Positions 1-7,140 of a stretch of 11,349 bases of DNA are shown here, piece by piece. The DNA lies in assembly GCA_021647745.1 (NCBI GenBank), contig JAKIUB010000044.1, positions 1 to 11,349 on the forward strand. The letters are read 5' to 3'. The notes under the pieces are model-generated. The model saw nothing but the letters and a program-made list of their open reading frames with translations, ran no database searches and was not told the origin of the DNA. How positions within the stretch are numbered: the first letter of the stretch is position 1; each line of letters begins with the position of its first letter. A program made the translations under genes and the position numbers. The DNA comes from Paracoccaceae bacterium. GTDB taxonomy: Bacteria; Pseudomonadota; Alphaproteobacteria; Rhodobacterales; Rhodobacteraceae.

Positions 1-90
1 TGGCGGACAGACAGGGATTCGAACCCTGGAGACGGTTCCCCGCCTACACGCTTTCCAAGCGTGCGCCTTCGACCACTCGGCCACCTGTCC
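1..90 (-). tRNA. tRNA-Ser (anticodon GGA)
   Basis: Read on the minus strand, the 90 bases fold as a class II tRNA. The acceptor stem pairs GGACAGG with TCTGTCC (last pair G-T), followed by discriminator G and an encoded CCA. The T arm is CAGGG-TTCGAAT-CCCTG. The anticodon loop TTGGAAA sits on an ACGC/GCGT stem, giving anticodon GGA, which reads serine UCC/UCU codons. The long variable arm is typical of tRNA-Ser. The gene begins at position 90 and its CCA ends at position 1, so it appears complete. It lies downstream of the mscS-type gene on the same strand but has its own candidate promoter. Confidence 0.97.
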
Positions 91-101
91 ACGAGCCGCT
101 T

Positions 102-129
102 TCTATACGCAATCGACTCGGTATATCAA
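102..129 (-). promoter_or_regulatory. sigma-70-type promoter for tRNA-Ser
   Basis: On the minus strand TTGATA (124-129) and TATAGA (102-107) are separated by 16 bases. This is a good match to a housekeeping sigma -35/-10 pair. The -10 box ends about 11 bases before the tRNA 5' end at 90, as expected for a stable-RNA promoter with a very short leader. The rest of the 91-210 gap shows nothing else convincing. Confidence 0.6.
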
Positions 130-210
130 GCCCTGAATCGCTCCGCTCTCCGTCTATTTATGCAAAGTTAATCCGGGGTCTCAGTTTCGCAAAACAAACT
201 ATATAATAGC

Positions 211-2556
211 TCAACCTCCCTGCTTTGGCGTATGCAGTGCTTTTCCCAGAGCTTCGCCTATTTCGTCGATATTTCGCAAGGTAATATCATTTTGGGTAAA
301 CGGAATTTCAATACCTTCTTCGGCAAAGCGCTTAACAATAGCAAAATTTATATCAGACCTGACAACCAGGGTTTCGTTAACATCTCGCAGAAACACCCGC
401 AGCACAAAATCCAGCGAGCTGGCGCCAAAGTTGATAAAAACAGCCGAAGGGGCTGGGTATAGCAGCGCTTGCGGGTGGGCTACCGCGATTTCGTAGAGGA
501 TATTCTCAACCTTTTTCGGGTCTGTGCCATATGCCACACCGATATTGATCTTGAGCCGGCCAGTGATATCGGGGGCTGTCCAGTTGTGCACTGCGCCTGC
601 TATCAGGTCCGAATTTGGCACAATGACCGCGCAGCGGTCAAACGTGTCTATTAAAGTAGCTCGCACGGAGATCTTGCGTACGATGCCTTCGACACCGCCT
701 GCCTGTATCCAGTCGCCTTCCTTGATCGGGCGTTCAATCAGCAATATAATTCCGGACACAAAATTCGACACGATGTTTTGCAGGCCAAAGCCGATCCCGA
801 CCGAGAGCGCCCCCGCGACAATCGCAAGATTTGAAAGATCCAGCCCGGTGGCGGAAATCGCGGCCAGAGCGGCAAGAAATATCCCGACATAGCCGACCCC
901 TGCCAACATCGCATTTCGGCCGCCGGCATCCATTTTTGTGCGCGGCAGCACCGAAGTACGGATTACCTTTTGTGTCAAGCGGGTCAGCGTGTAACCCACG
1001 ACAAAAACCAGCACAAGAACCAGCAGATCCGTGAGCGAGAAGTTGCTATCGCCAATAGAAATACCATTGTTGAGCCACTCCCAGACCAGTTGAAGTGCGC
1101 TCAGACTTGCCCCCCAAATCAGCGCAAGCACCGGCAAGGCCCCGATAATTAATAAAAACGCAATAAAAATCGGCAATAGGCGGGCCTGATCATCCCGAAA
1201 CCCTGCCTCGTCAGGCCCCGAAAGCCAATGATCCAGAAGCGTTTTGATCAACTCGAACAAGATCAGAAGGGCACCCAGAAAACCCAGCGTATATATTACC
1301 GGAAATGTCAGGTAGCGACCGGCGGCATAATAGCCCAGCGCCGCCAAAACGGGCGCGGAAATAGAGGTTAGCAACAAAGCTTGCGCCAGTAGCGCGGCAA
1401 AACTGTGCGCGGCCGGTTCTACCTGGTCCTCGGGTACTGGCGGGCTGGAGCGAATAAGGCGTGTGAGGCGAAACAAGACGTATCCCGCGACAACAGTAAG
1501 CGGAAAGAACAGAACAGCACGGGTGCCGGAAGAGAAGCTTCCCTGATCAGCCATAGCATCAAACAACACAGCCAAAGCCACGACAACACCCAGAATAAAG
1601 CTGATCCACTGCCCCTTTTGCGGCGCACTTACCCCGATCATATCTGTCGGGTTGATGCTCGTGCCAAACAAGGTCCGTCCGAGCCAAGGCGCCACGATTA
1701 GCGCCGCCGCGATTAAGGGCAGGGAGTTAAGAATAGCAATGCCGCGCAAGCCCAGAATATCTGCCTGATAAACAGCAAATATCAGCGCCGCCGCGCCGAA
1801 TGCCGGTATCAGCAACCTTGAAAAATTGATCAGCGTCAGCTTCCAGTAGGCGGGGGTTTCTCCTGCCTGAAGCAGTCGGGAAACCAGCCCCGATATCCGC
1901 GCGCGCAGCCAAAACAATAACCACAACCCAAACACCGAGAGAAATGCGGCCAAGGGCAATTTTTCCTCCAATTGCCTCGTGCTGACTTTATTGCTCAGGT
2001 TTTCCTGCACCTCCCGCCATGCGCCCAAGCCATAATCACTGACGTCCTTGATGGCAGTGCCCCAAAGCACGGGGTTTAGCGGCGATGGTCCCCTCTCTAT
2101 CAATTGCCGGGAAAACCGCTCGCGGATCACTGTGTTAATCTCGTTGATCAACCCATTCATACGCTGAGAGGTTTCCTGTGCGACGGCCCGGGGAACAGAG
2201 GCCTTGGTAATAAGTTCGTTTAGATCAACGCGGCGCGCGGCCAGCTCTGGTGCTTCGGTTCCCCCCTCCTCCGGGGCGGGGCCAAGGGCGTCGAGCTGTC
2301 GCTGCAGCGCTTCGACCCGCAGAGCCTCCTGTTTTTCTATCTTCCGGGCCTCGTCACGCTGCAATATCAGCTCCGCGCGCAGATTTTCCAGCGCCGGTGT
2401 GGAGGCTAGCCTTACCTGCAATATATCTTCGGCGCGGGTCGCGGTTGCATCCCATTTCGAGGGTAGTGTCGAGTCAAAATTATTCTGCGCCAGCGCCGGA
2501 AAGCCTAAAGAAGTAGCAATAACCAGAATAAAAACAAACTGACGCAGATAGGACAT
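211..2556 (-). CDS. Large mechanosensitive channel, MscS family with DUF3772-like N-terminal domain
   Basis: A 781-residue inner-membrane channel that probably opens on membrane tension to release solutes during hypo-osmotic shock. Residues 1-23 look like a signal peptide with cleavage after ALA. Residues about 40-95 are a charged, coiled-coil-prone periplasmic segment of the DUF3772 type. About ten hydrophobic segments follow (roughly 202-218, 246-264, 275-295, 316-334, 347-366, 386-408, 416-440, 461-483, 509-526, 551-571). The pore-lining helix is at about 576-607, with the glycine/alanine-rich pattern AGALSVGIGFGLQNIVSNF and then SGIILLIERP. The MscS beta domain and cytoplasmic vestibule fill about 610-760. 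The length fits the large MscK/YbdG-like relatives rather than the small MscS. The ATG at 2556 has GGGAG a few bases upstream. It lies 33 bases after cysK on the same strand, so co-transcription is possible. The subfamily is certain; the tension-gating role is inferred from the family. Confidence 0.93.
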   Translation of the reverse strand: MSYLRQFVFILVIATSLGFPALAQNNFDSTLPSKWDATATRAEDILQVRLASTPALENLRAELILQRDEARKIEKQEALRVEALQRQLDALGPAPEEGGTEAPELAARRVDLNELITKASVPRAVAQETSQRMNGLINEINTVIRERFSRQLIERGPSPLNPVLWGTAIKDVSDYGLGAWREVQENLSNKVSTRQLEEKLPLAAFLSVFGLWLLFWLRARISGLVSRLLQAGETPAYWKLTLINFSRLLIPAFGAAALIFAVYQADILGLRGIAILNSLPLIAAALIVAPWLGRTLFGTSINPTDMIGVSAPQKGQWISFILGVVVALAVLFDAMADQGSFSSGTRAVLFFPLTVVAGYVLFRLTRLIRSSPPVPEDQVEPAAHSFAALLAQALLLTSISAPVLAALGYYAAGRYLTFPVIYTLGFLGALLILFELIKTLLDHWLSGPDEAGFRDDQARLLPIFIAFLLIIGALPVLALIWGASLSALQLVWEWLNNGISIGDSNFSLTDLLVLVLVFVVGYTLTRLTQKVIRTSVLPRTKMDAGGRNAMLAGVGYVGIFLAALAAISATGLDLSNLAIVAGALSVGIGFGLQNIVSNFVSGIILLIERPIKEGDWIQAGGVEGIVRKISVRATLIDTFDRCAVIVPNSDLIAGAVHNWTAPDITGRLKINIGVAYGTDPKKVENILYEIAVAHPQALLYPAPSAVFINFGASSLDFVLRVFLRDVNETLVVRSDINFAIVKRFAEEGIEIPFTQNDITLRNIDEIGEALGKALHTPKQGG

Positions 2557-2589
2557 TTAAAACTCCCGTATTGATTCCTGCCAAGCCTA

Positions 2590-3627
2590 TCAGCCTTGGC
2601 GCACATCCGGTAGCGCAACCTGCTCTTGCGCCAGCCACGCCGGTAGCGGCAATTCTTTTTCGCGCAGAAAAGCCGGGTTAAACAGCTTGCTTTGATAGCG
2701 CGTGCCATAATCGGCAAGAATGGTCACAATCGTATGGCCCGGTCCCATTTCCTTTGCCATGCGAATGGCACCCGCAATGTTGATCCCGCTTGAGCCACCA
2801 AGGCAAAGCCCCTCATGCTCCAACAAGTCAAAGATCACCGGAAGGGCTTCGCTATCAGGGATATTATAGGCCATATCGACCTCCAGCCCTTCAAGGTTTT
2901 TGGTGATCCGCCCTTGCCCTATACCTTCGGTGATCGAGCCGCCTTCCGAGGCCAGCTCTCCGGTTTTGTAATAGCTGTAAAGTGCGGCGCCGTCAGGGTC
3001 GGCCAGCCCGATTTTGATGTTATTGCGCCGCTCTCGCAGCCCGAGCGCCATGCCCGCAAGGGTGCCGCCGGTGCCGACAGCGCAGATAAAGCCATCGATC
3101 TTGCCATCCGTTTGCGCCCAGATTTCGGGGGCAGTGGTATCAATATGGGCCTGCCGGTTGGCGAGGTTGTCAAACTGGTTGGCCCAGATCGCGCCCGCCG
3201 GGTCGGCTTTATCCAGCGCCTCGGCAAGGCGGCCGGAATAGCGCACAAAGTTGTTGGGGTCTTTATAGGGCTTGGCAGGCACTTCAACCAGCGCCGCCCC
3301 TGCCAGACGGATCATGTCCTTTTTTTCCTGCGACTGGGTCTCCGGGATAACGATCACGGTCTTGTAGCCCATCGCCGCGCCCACAAGCGCCAGCCCGATG
3401 CCTGTATTGCCTGCCGTGCCTTCAACGATAGTGCCGCCCGGGCGCAGCGCACCGCTGGCCACGGCATCCTGAATGATCGAAAGCGCAGCCCTGTCCTTGA
3501 CCGATTGCCCCGGGTTCATAAATTCGGCCTTGCCGTATATCTCGCACCCTGTCAGCTCCGAAGCCATATTCAGCCGAATAAGGGGTGTATTGCCAACCGT
3601 GGCGGGCAGATCATTATACAATTTCAT
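2590..3627 (-). CDS. cysK: Cysteine synthase A (O-acetylserine sulfhydrylase)
   Basis: A PLP enzyme that makes cysteine from O-acetylserine and sulfide in the cytoplasm, the last step of assimilatory cysteine synthesis. In the 345 residues the fold-type II signatures are in order. The PLP lysine is K44 in QSVKDRAA. The substrate loop is EGTAGNTG (69-76; many CysK proteins have EPTSGNTG). The phosphate-binding loop is GTGGT (185-189), and GGSSG at 277-281 holds the serine near the pyridine nitrogen. The ATG at 3627 is preceded by AAGGA about eight bases upstream. An AT-rich promoter region lies between it and the divergent gene at 3812. The MscS-type channel gene starts 33 bases downstream. 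The length is slightly above the usual 310-330, with a short C-terminal extension. CysK versus CysM or another beta-replacing enzyme cannot be fully settled from sequence alone, but CysK is favoured. Confidence 0.9.
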   Translation of the reverse strand: MKLYNDLPATVGNTPLIRLNMASELTGCEIYGKAEFMNPGQSVKDRAALSIIQDAVASGALRPGGTIVEGTAGNTGIGLALVGAAMGYKTVIVIPETQSQEKKDMIRLAGAALVEVPAKPYKDPNNFVRYSGRLAEALDKADPAGAIWANQFDNLANRQAHIDTTAPEIWAQTDGKIDGFICAVGTGGTLAGMALGLRERRNNIKIGLADPDGAALYSYYKTGELASEGGSITEGIGQGRITKNLEGLEVDMAYNIPDSEALPVIFDLLEHEGLCLGGSSGINIAGAIRMAKEMGPGHTIVTILADYGTRYQSKLFNPAFLREKELPLPAWLAQEQVALPDVRQG

Positions 3628-3659
3628 CAGGTGGTTCCTTCATGCGCGTATAGGTTCTG

Positions 3660-3687
3660 TAGTTATATATTTATCTATAATAAGCAA
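3660..3687 (-). promoter_or_regulatory. candidate promoter for cysK
   Basis: On the minus strand TTGCTT (3682-3687) and TAACTA (3660-3665) lie 16 bases apart inside a distinctly AT-rich stretch, about 35 bases before the cysK start. The -35 box is decent and the -10 box is weak. Several overlapping TATA-like words make the exact box uncertain. Confidence 0.35.
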
Positions 3688-3693
3688 GCTTCG

Positions 3694-3766
3694 GCAGGGA
3701 ATCGCCCAATATCCCCCCCTAATGGAAACCGCGCGCTTCCGGCTACTCCCTGCGGGTATTCCCTGC
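3694..3766. repeat. 9-base inverted repeat in the divergent cysK / DUF6134 promoter region
   Basis: GCAGGGAAT at 3694-3702 is repeated in reverse complement as ATTCCCTGC at 3758-3766, with 55 bases between. A partial third copy (TCCCTGC) lies at 3747-3753. The arms sit just outside the two divergent candidate promoters, so a shared regulator or loop is possible, but chance cannot be excluded. Confidence 0.4.
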
Positions 3767-3788
3767 TAGAATACAAATATATTATACT
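3759..3788 (+). promoter_or_regulatory. candidate promoter for the DUF6134-like gene
   Basis: TATACT at 3783-3788 is a near-consensus -10 box, 24 bases before the ATG at 3812. A weak -35 (TTCCCT, 3759-3764) stands 18 bases upstream. GAGG at 3803-3806 supplies the ribosome binding site. The -35 overlaps one arm of a 9-base inverted repeat (3694-3702 and 3758-3766). Confidence 0.4.
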
Positions 3789-3811
3789 ATTTATTTGCAA
3801 GCGAGGCCCAT

Positions 3812-4495
3812 ATGTTTCCCGATCGTCGTAAATTTCTGGCACTTGCGGGTGCCTCATTCGGCTTTGCTGCCCTGCCCGTCTCTCCGGTCTCGGCCAACAC
3901 CGCCACCCGTCGCTATGCGGTTTCGCTCGGGCGCAAGCAGGTCGGGGAAACATCGGTGCGCCTGACCCGCAGCGGCGGGCGGGTCGATGTCGAAATCGAG
4001 GTTTCCCTGCGCCTGAATATCCTTGGCCTCATCAGGTTTGACTATACCCTCTCCAACAGGGAAAGCTGGCGCGAAGGTATTTTGCAGGAGCTACGCTCCA
4101 CCACCGACAACAACGGTAAACCCGAGGAGGTTTATGCCCGCCGCACAAGCCACGGGCTGGAGATCAACGGCAGCAAATATCAAGGATTTATCACCGAGAA
4201 TCCCGCCACTACCAGCTATTTCACCACCGATTTCCTCGGGCGCTCCACTTGGATAAACACCCAGAATGGCGAGGTTTTCCAGCCAAGTATCGGCCTTGCA
4301 GGCCCCGCCCGCTTTGCCACCAACGAGGGCGAGGTGCCCTGCACAAAATATGTCGTGCGCGGCGGGGTGGATATCGACCTTTACTATGACGAGGGGCTGG
4401 AATGGATGGGAAGCAGCTTCAACGTGGTCGGACGCAAGGCACGCATCGCCATGACCGCGCGCGGTGGCTCGCTCAACCGGATATGGGCAGGATAG
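3812..4495 (+). CDS. Tat-exported DUF6134-like protein of unknown function
   Basis: A 227-residue protein with a Tat-type signal: DRRKFLALAG puts the twin arginine at residues 5-6, the hydrophobic core runs about 9-22, and likely cleavage is after VSA (residue 28). The mature part is a beta-rich domain beginning RYAVSLGRKQVGETSV. Together with the later SNRESW and TTDNNGKPEEVYARR stretches it resembles the DUF6134 family of alphaproteobacterial periplasmic proteins, whose activity is unknown. No catalytic motif is visible, and the only cysteine of the mature chain is in EVPCTKY. The ATG follows GAGG by five bases. It is transcribed divergently from cysK. It converges on the CFA-type methyltransferase, with 15 bases between the two stops and no obvious terminator. 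Tat export and the family label are inferred from pattern. Confidence 0.8.
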   Translation: MFPDRRKFLALAGASFGFAALPVSPVSANTATRRYAVSLGRKQVGETSVRLTRSGGRVDVEIEVSLRLNILGLIRFDYTLSNRESWREGILQELRSTTDNNGKPEEVYARRTSHGLEINGSKYQGFITENPATTSYFTTDFLGRSTWINTQNGEVFQPSIGLAGPARFATNEGEVPCTKYVVRGGVDIDLYYDEGLEWMGSSFNVVGRKARIAMTARGGSLNRIWAG

Positions 4496-4510
4496 GCAAA
4501 GCAGCCTCAA

Positions 4511-5713
4511 TCAGCGATGCAGGGTGATCTGGGTAACATCTATCGAGCCACTTTTGAAGCCTGCCGCACAAGAGGCCAGATAAAAGTTCCACATCCGGTG
4601 AAAGCGCCCATCAAAGCCAAGGCGCTCCACCTCTTGGTGTTTCTCGTTAAAGCGCCGGTGCCACAGCCGCAGGGTTTTTGAATAACTGGGGCCGAATTCA
4701 ACCGAGCCGGCCACCTTCAAGCCTGCATCAGCCACTGCATTTTTAAGCGCTGTCGGGCTTGGCAGCATACCGCCCGGAAAAATATATTTCTGGATGAAAT
4801 CCACCTGCCGGCGATAGGTCTCCCACAGGCTTTCCTCCATGGTAATAATCTGCAAGGTCGCTTTGGCCTGTGCTTTCAGCCGTGCGCGTACCATATCAAA
4901 ATAGGCCGGCCAATATGGTTCGCCCACCGCCTCGAACATCTCGATAGAGGCGATCCCGTCATACTGGCCCTGCTCGTCGCGATAATCCTGCATGACAATC
5001 TCCACCCGCTCGTTCAGTCCGGCCTCGAACATTCTCTTTTTGGCAAAGTCATATTGCGCACGCGAGATTGTCAGCCCGCGCACACGAGCGCCGCGCACCG
5101 TCGCGGCATATTGGGCAAACCCACCCCAACCACAGCCGATTTCCAGCAGGTGGTCGCCCTGTTTCACGCCGATTCCCTCGCAGATCATCCGGTATTTTTC
5201 CTTCTGCGCTTCCGCCAGACTTTCCTCCCCCTGAAACTTTGCTGAAGAATAGGTCATGGTTTCGTCCAGCCAGAGGGCATAAAAATCATTGCCCAGGTCA
5301 TAATGGTGGCTGATATTTTTGCGGGCCTGCTTGCGGGTATTGCTATGTAGCCAGTGGCGAAACTGTTCATACCTCCGCGCCAGCGCCGCCACTTTGAGCG
5401 AGGGGGTGATCTCGCGGTTATTCAGATAAATCACATCCAGCAGGGTTTGCAGATCGGGGCTGTCAAACCAGCCCTCCAGATAGCTTTCGGCAAAACCAAG
5501 CTTGCCTTCGCGCATGATACGGGCAAACATCCGCGGGTTGTTGACATCAACACGCCCCTCAGGCCCCGGCTCATCCCCATCAACCCGGAAAACCCGGCCA
5601 TCGGGCAGGGCAAATTCCATAGTCCCATAGCGGAATTGCTTGAGGATTTGAAAGGTCGGCGCAAACCAGCGCGGCAAGCCGCGTTGTCCCTTGGTGCTGT
5701 AGAGAATCTCCAT
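4511..5713 (-). CDS. Cyclopropane-fatty-acyl-phospholipid synthase family methyltransferase
   Basis: A 400-residue SAM-dependent enzyme of the CFA synthase (COG2230-type) family, expected to methylenate or methylate unsaturated acyl chains of membrane phospholipids. The N-terminal lipid-binding domain covers about 1-125. ISHHYDLGNDFYALWLD (134-150) is a family hallmark. The SAM-binding motif I is LLEIGCGWGGF (189-199), and FPGGMLPS lies at 312-319. Two active-site positions differ from the E. coli and mycobacterial enzymes: TYSSAKF has serine where those have the cysteine of YSCAYW, and SIEMFEAVG replaces the usual MFEHVG. This points to a divergent branch common in proteobacteria, so the exact product (cyclopropane, methyl or other) is open. 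I chose the ATG at 5713 because AAGGGG sits six bases upstream; the in-frame TTG at 5719 would abut that site. It lies 42 bases after the class V enzyme gene and is probably co-transcribed with it. Confidence 0.88.
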   Translation of the reverse strand: MEILYSTKGQRGLPRWFAPTFQILKQFRYGTMEFALPDGRVFRVDGDEPGPEGRVDVNNPRMFARIMREGKLGFAESYLEGWFDSPDLQTLLDVIYLNNREITPSLKVAALARRYEQFRHWLHSNTRKQARKNISHHYDLGNDFYALWLDETMTYSSAKFQGEESLAEAQKEKYRMICEGIGVKQGDHLLEIGCGWGGFAQYAATVRGARVRGLTISRAQYDFAKKRMFEAGLNERVEIVMQDYRDEQGQYDGIASIEMFEAVGEPYWPAYFDMVRARLKAQAKATLQIITMEESLWETYRRQVDFIQKYIFPGGMLPSPTALKNAVADAGLKVAGSVEFGPSYSKTLRLWHRRFNEKHQEVERLGFDGRFHRMWNFYLASCAAGFKSGSIDVTQITLHR

Positions 5714-5733
5714 AACCAACCCCTTTCGGAGTA

Positions 5734-5756
5734 AGGTTAACCTATTTTTGAAAAAT
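5734..5756. repeat. two adjacent perfect palindromes upstream of the CFA-type gene
   Basis: AGGTTAACCT (5734-5743) is a perfect 10-base palindrome. It is directly followed by ATTTTTGAAAAAT (5744-5756), palindromic around a central G. Both lie in the 42-base gap between the class V enzyme stop and the CFA-type start. They could be an operator or an mRNA structure. There is no GC-rich stem with a T run that would make a standard terminator. Confidence 0.45.
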
Positions 5757-6976
5757 CACAAAATCCGGTCAAGCGAGGCGATCAACTGCTCCACCTCTGC
5801 CTTGCTGGTATAATGCACAAAGCTCAGCCGCAATGCGCCGTGGGTCGGGTCTACCCCCAGCGCCTCCAGCAGGCGCACCGCATAAAAAGCACCACCACCA
5901 GCCATAATCCCCTCGGACACCAAGGCCTGCGCCAGCTCATACCCCGGCCGGTTTCCCACAACCGAAACCGTCGCCACCCGGCCTTCAGCGCTTTGCGGGC
6001 CAAGCAGCCGCACATCATTTCGCCCGCGCAAATAATCAATCAACGGCGCGAGCAATACCCCCTCATGCGCCACATTCAGACCCTGCACAGCCCTGCCCCG
6101 CGCGGCGGCATCCGGCTCGGGGGCAAAATGGTGACCATGCACCGCGTCCAGATAATCGACCATCCCCGCACATGCCGCTACCTGAGCGTGATCCGGCCCT
6201 GCGGGAGTGAACCGTTTATAGCGCACATTTTCATTAAAATAGTGCCCCTGATTGGGCAGCGCATCGGCCAGCGCCCGCTTGATCGCCATAACGCCCTGAT
6301 GCGGCCCAAAAGTTTTATACGCCGAAAACAGATAGATATCCGCGCCCAGCCCGCCAATATCCGGCAAGCCATGCGGCGCAGCGCTCACCCCGTCCACACA
6401 GGAATACGCCCCCGCTGCGCGGATCATATCGCAGATATTACCCACCGGATTGATCTCTCCCACGAGGTTTGAAACATGGGGAAAGCACACCAGCTTTACC
6501 TTTTCATCCAGCAGCGCCGCCAAATCCACAGGGTCCAGATGACCAACCCCGTCCACCTGCCATTCCCGCACCTCGATGCCCCGATCCGCCAGCCGCCGCC
6601 ACGGGCCGGTATTGGCTTCATGGTCCTGATTGGTGACGATAATCGCATCGCCCGCTTTCAGCATCTGCCCAAAAGCCTGCGCCAGAACATAGGTGTTTTG
6701 CGTGGTCGAAGGTCCAAAGCTCAGTTCATCGGCTTTTATATTCAGCACCTTTGAGAGCCGCCTGCGCGCCTCGTCCATCTCCTCGCCAGCCAAGCGACTA
6801 GCCTCGAACGGATAATAAGGCTGCACCTTGCGCTGGTGGTAATAGCGCGTGAGCCGCTCGATCACCGGCGCGCAGGTATAACTGCCGCCCGCGTTTTCAA
6901 AAAAAACCTGCCCTTGCAGGCTTGGCTCCTTAAGGGCGGGGAACTGTTGACGGATAAATTCAATATCAAGTTGCAT
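5756..6976 (-). CDS. Class V aminotransferase-fold PLP enzyme (cysteine-desulfurase-like, lacking the loop cysteine)
   Basis: A 406-residue fold-type I PLP enzyme of the class V group, similar to the 'cysteine desulfurase-like, VC1184-type' proteins. Visible features in order: VFFENAGGSYT at 24-34; TNQDHEANTGPW (115-126) with H119 to stack on PLP; CVDGVSAAPH (193-202) with D195 for the pyridine nitrogen; SAYKTFGPHQG (218-228) with the Schiff-base lysine K221. True SufS/NifS desulfurases carry a catalytic cysteine in a C-terminal loop. Here the matching stretch reads IMAGGGAFYAVRLL (357-370) with no cysteine, so desulfuration by the usual persulfide route is doubtful. An isopenicillin-epimerase-like or other PLP chemistry is possible. 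The ATG at 6976 begins the family-like MQLDIEFIRQQFPAL. No strong Shine-Dalgarno is seen, and an in-frame TTG at 7054 would add 26 atypical residues. Probably in one operon with the downstream CFA-type gene. The gap 6977-7140 shows no supported gene. Confidence 0.82.
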   Translation of the reverse strand: MQLDIEFIRQQFPALKEPSLQGQVFFENAGGSYTCAPVIERLTRYYHQRKVQPYYPFEASRLAGEEMDEARRRLSKVLNIKADELSFGPSTTQNTYVLAQAFGQMLKAGDAIIVTNQDHEANTGPWRRLADRGIEVREWQVDGVGHLDPVDLAALLDEKVKLVCFPHVSNLVGEINPVGNICDMIRAAGAYSCVDGVSAAPHGLPDIGGLGADIYLFSAYKTFGPHQGVMAIKRALADALPNQGHYFNENVRYKRFTPAGPDHAQVAACAGMVDYLDAVHGHHFAPEPDAAARGRAVQGLNVAHEGVLLAPLIDYLRGRNDVRLLGPQSAEGRVATVSVVGNRPGYELAQALVSEGIMAGGGAFYAVRLLEALGVDPTHGALRLSFVHYTSKAEVEQLIASLDRIL

Positions 6977-7140
6977 GGGCGCATCGTGGCGCGAAAGCCC
7001 GGCATATACAAGGCTGTTTTTTTGCGGCCCCCGGTGGGTGGGAAGCACACCCAAAAATCAGCAGCAACCTGCCTGCGCGCCAATCCACTGACCAGCGCAG
7101 CCCGCACTGCCTCATGAAAATTGCTTGCCTATCTTGAAAT

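Noticed and set aside
1..90. tRNA-Ser as the attachment site of the decayed integrase
   Set aside because: The integrase is over 8 kb away across ordinary chromosomal genes, and I saw no second copy of the tRNA 3' end in the window.
2580..2600. Hairpin GCCAAG/CTTGGC at the cysK stop as a terminator
   Set aside because: The stem is short, the loop long, and no T run follows on the minus strand. The next gene starts only 33 bases on, so read-through is likely.
2815..3831. A 338-codon open frame on the plus strand
   Set aside because: It lies antisense to cysK over most of its length, its translation resembles no family, and cysK has full PLP-enzyme motifs. It is a shadow frame.
6977..7054. 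N-terminal extension of the class V enzyme from a TTG at 7054
   Set aside because: The extra 26 residues are unlike the family N-terminus, which begins at MQLDIEFIRQQFPAL. The TTG has no better ribosome binding site.
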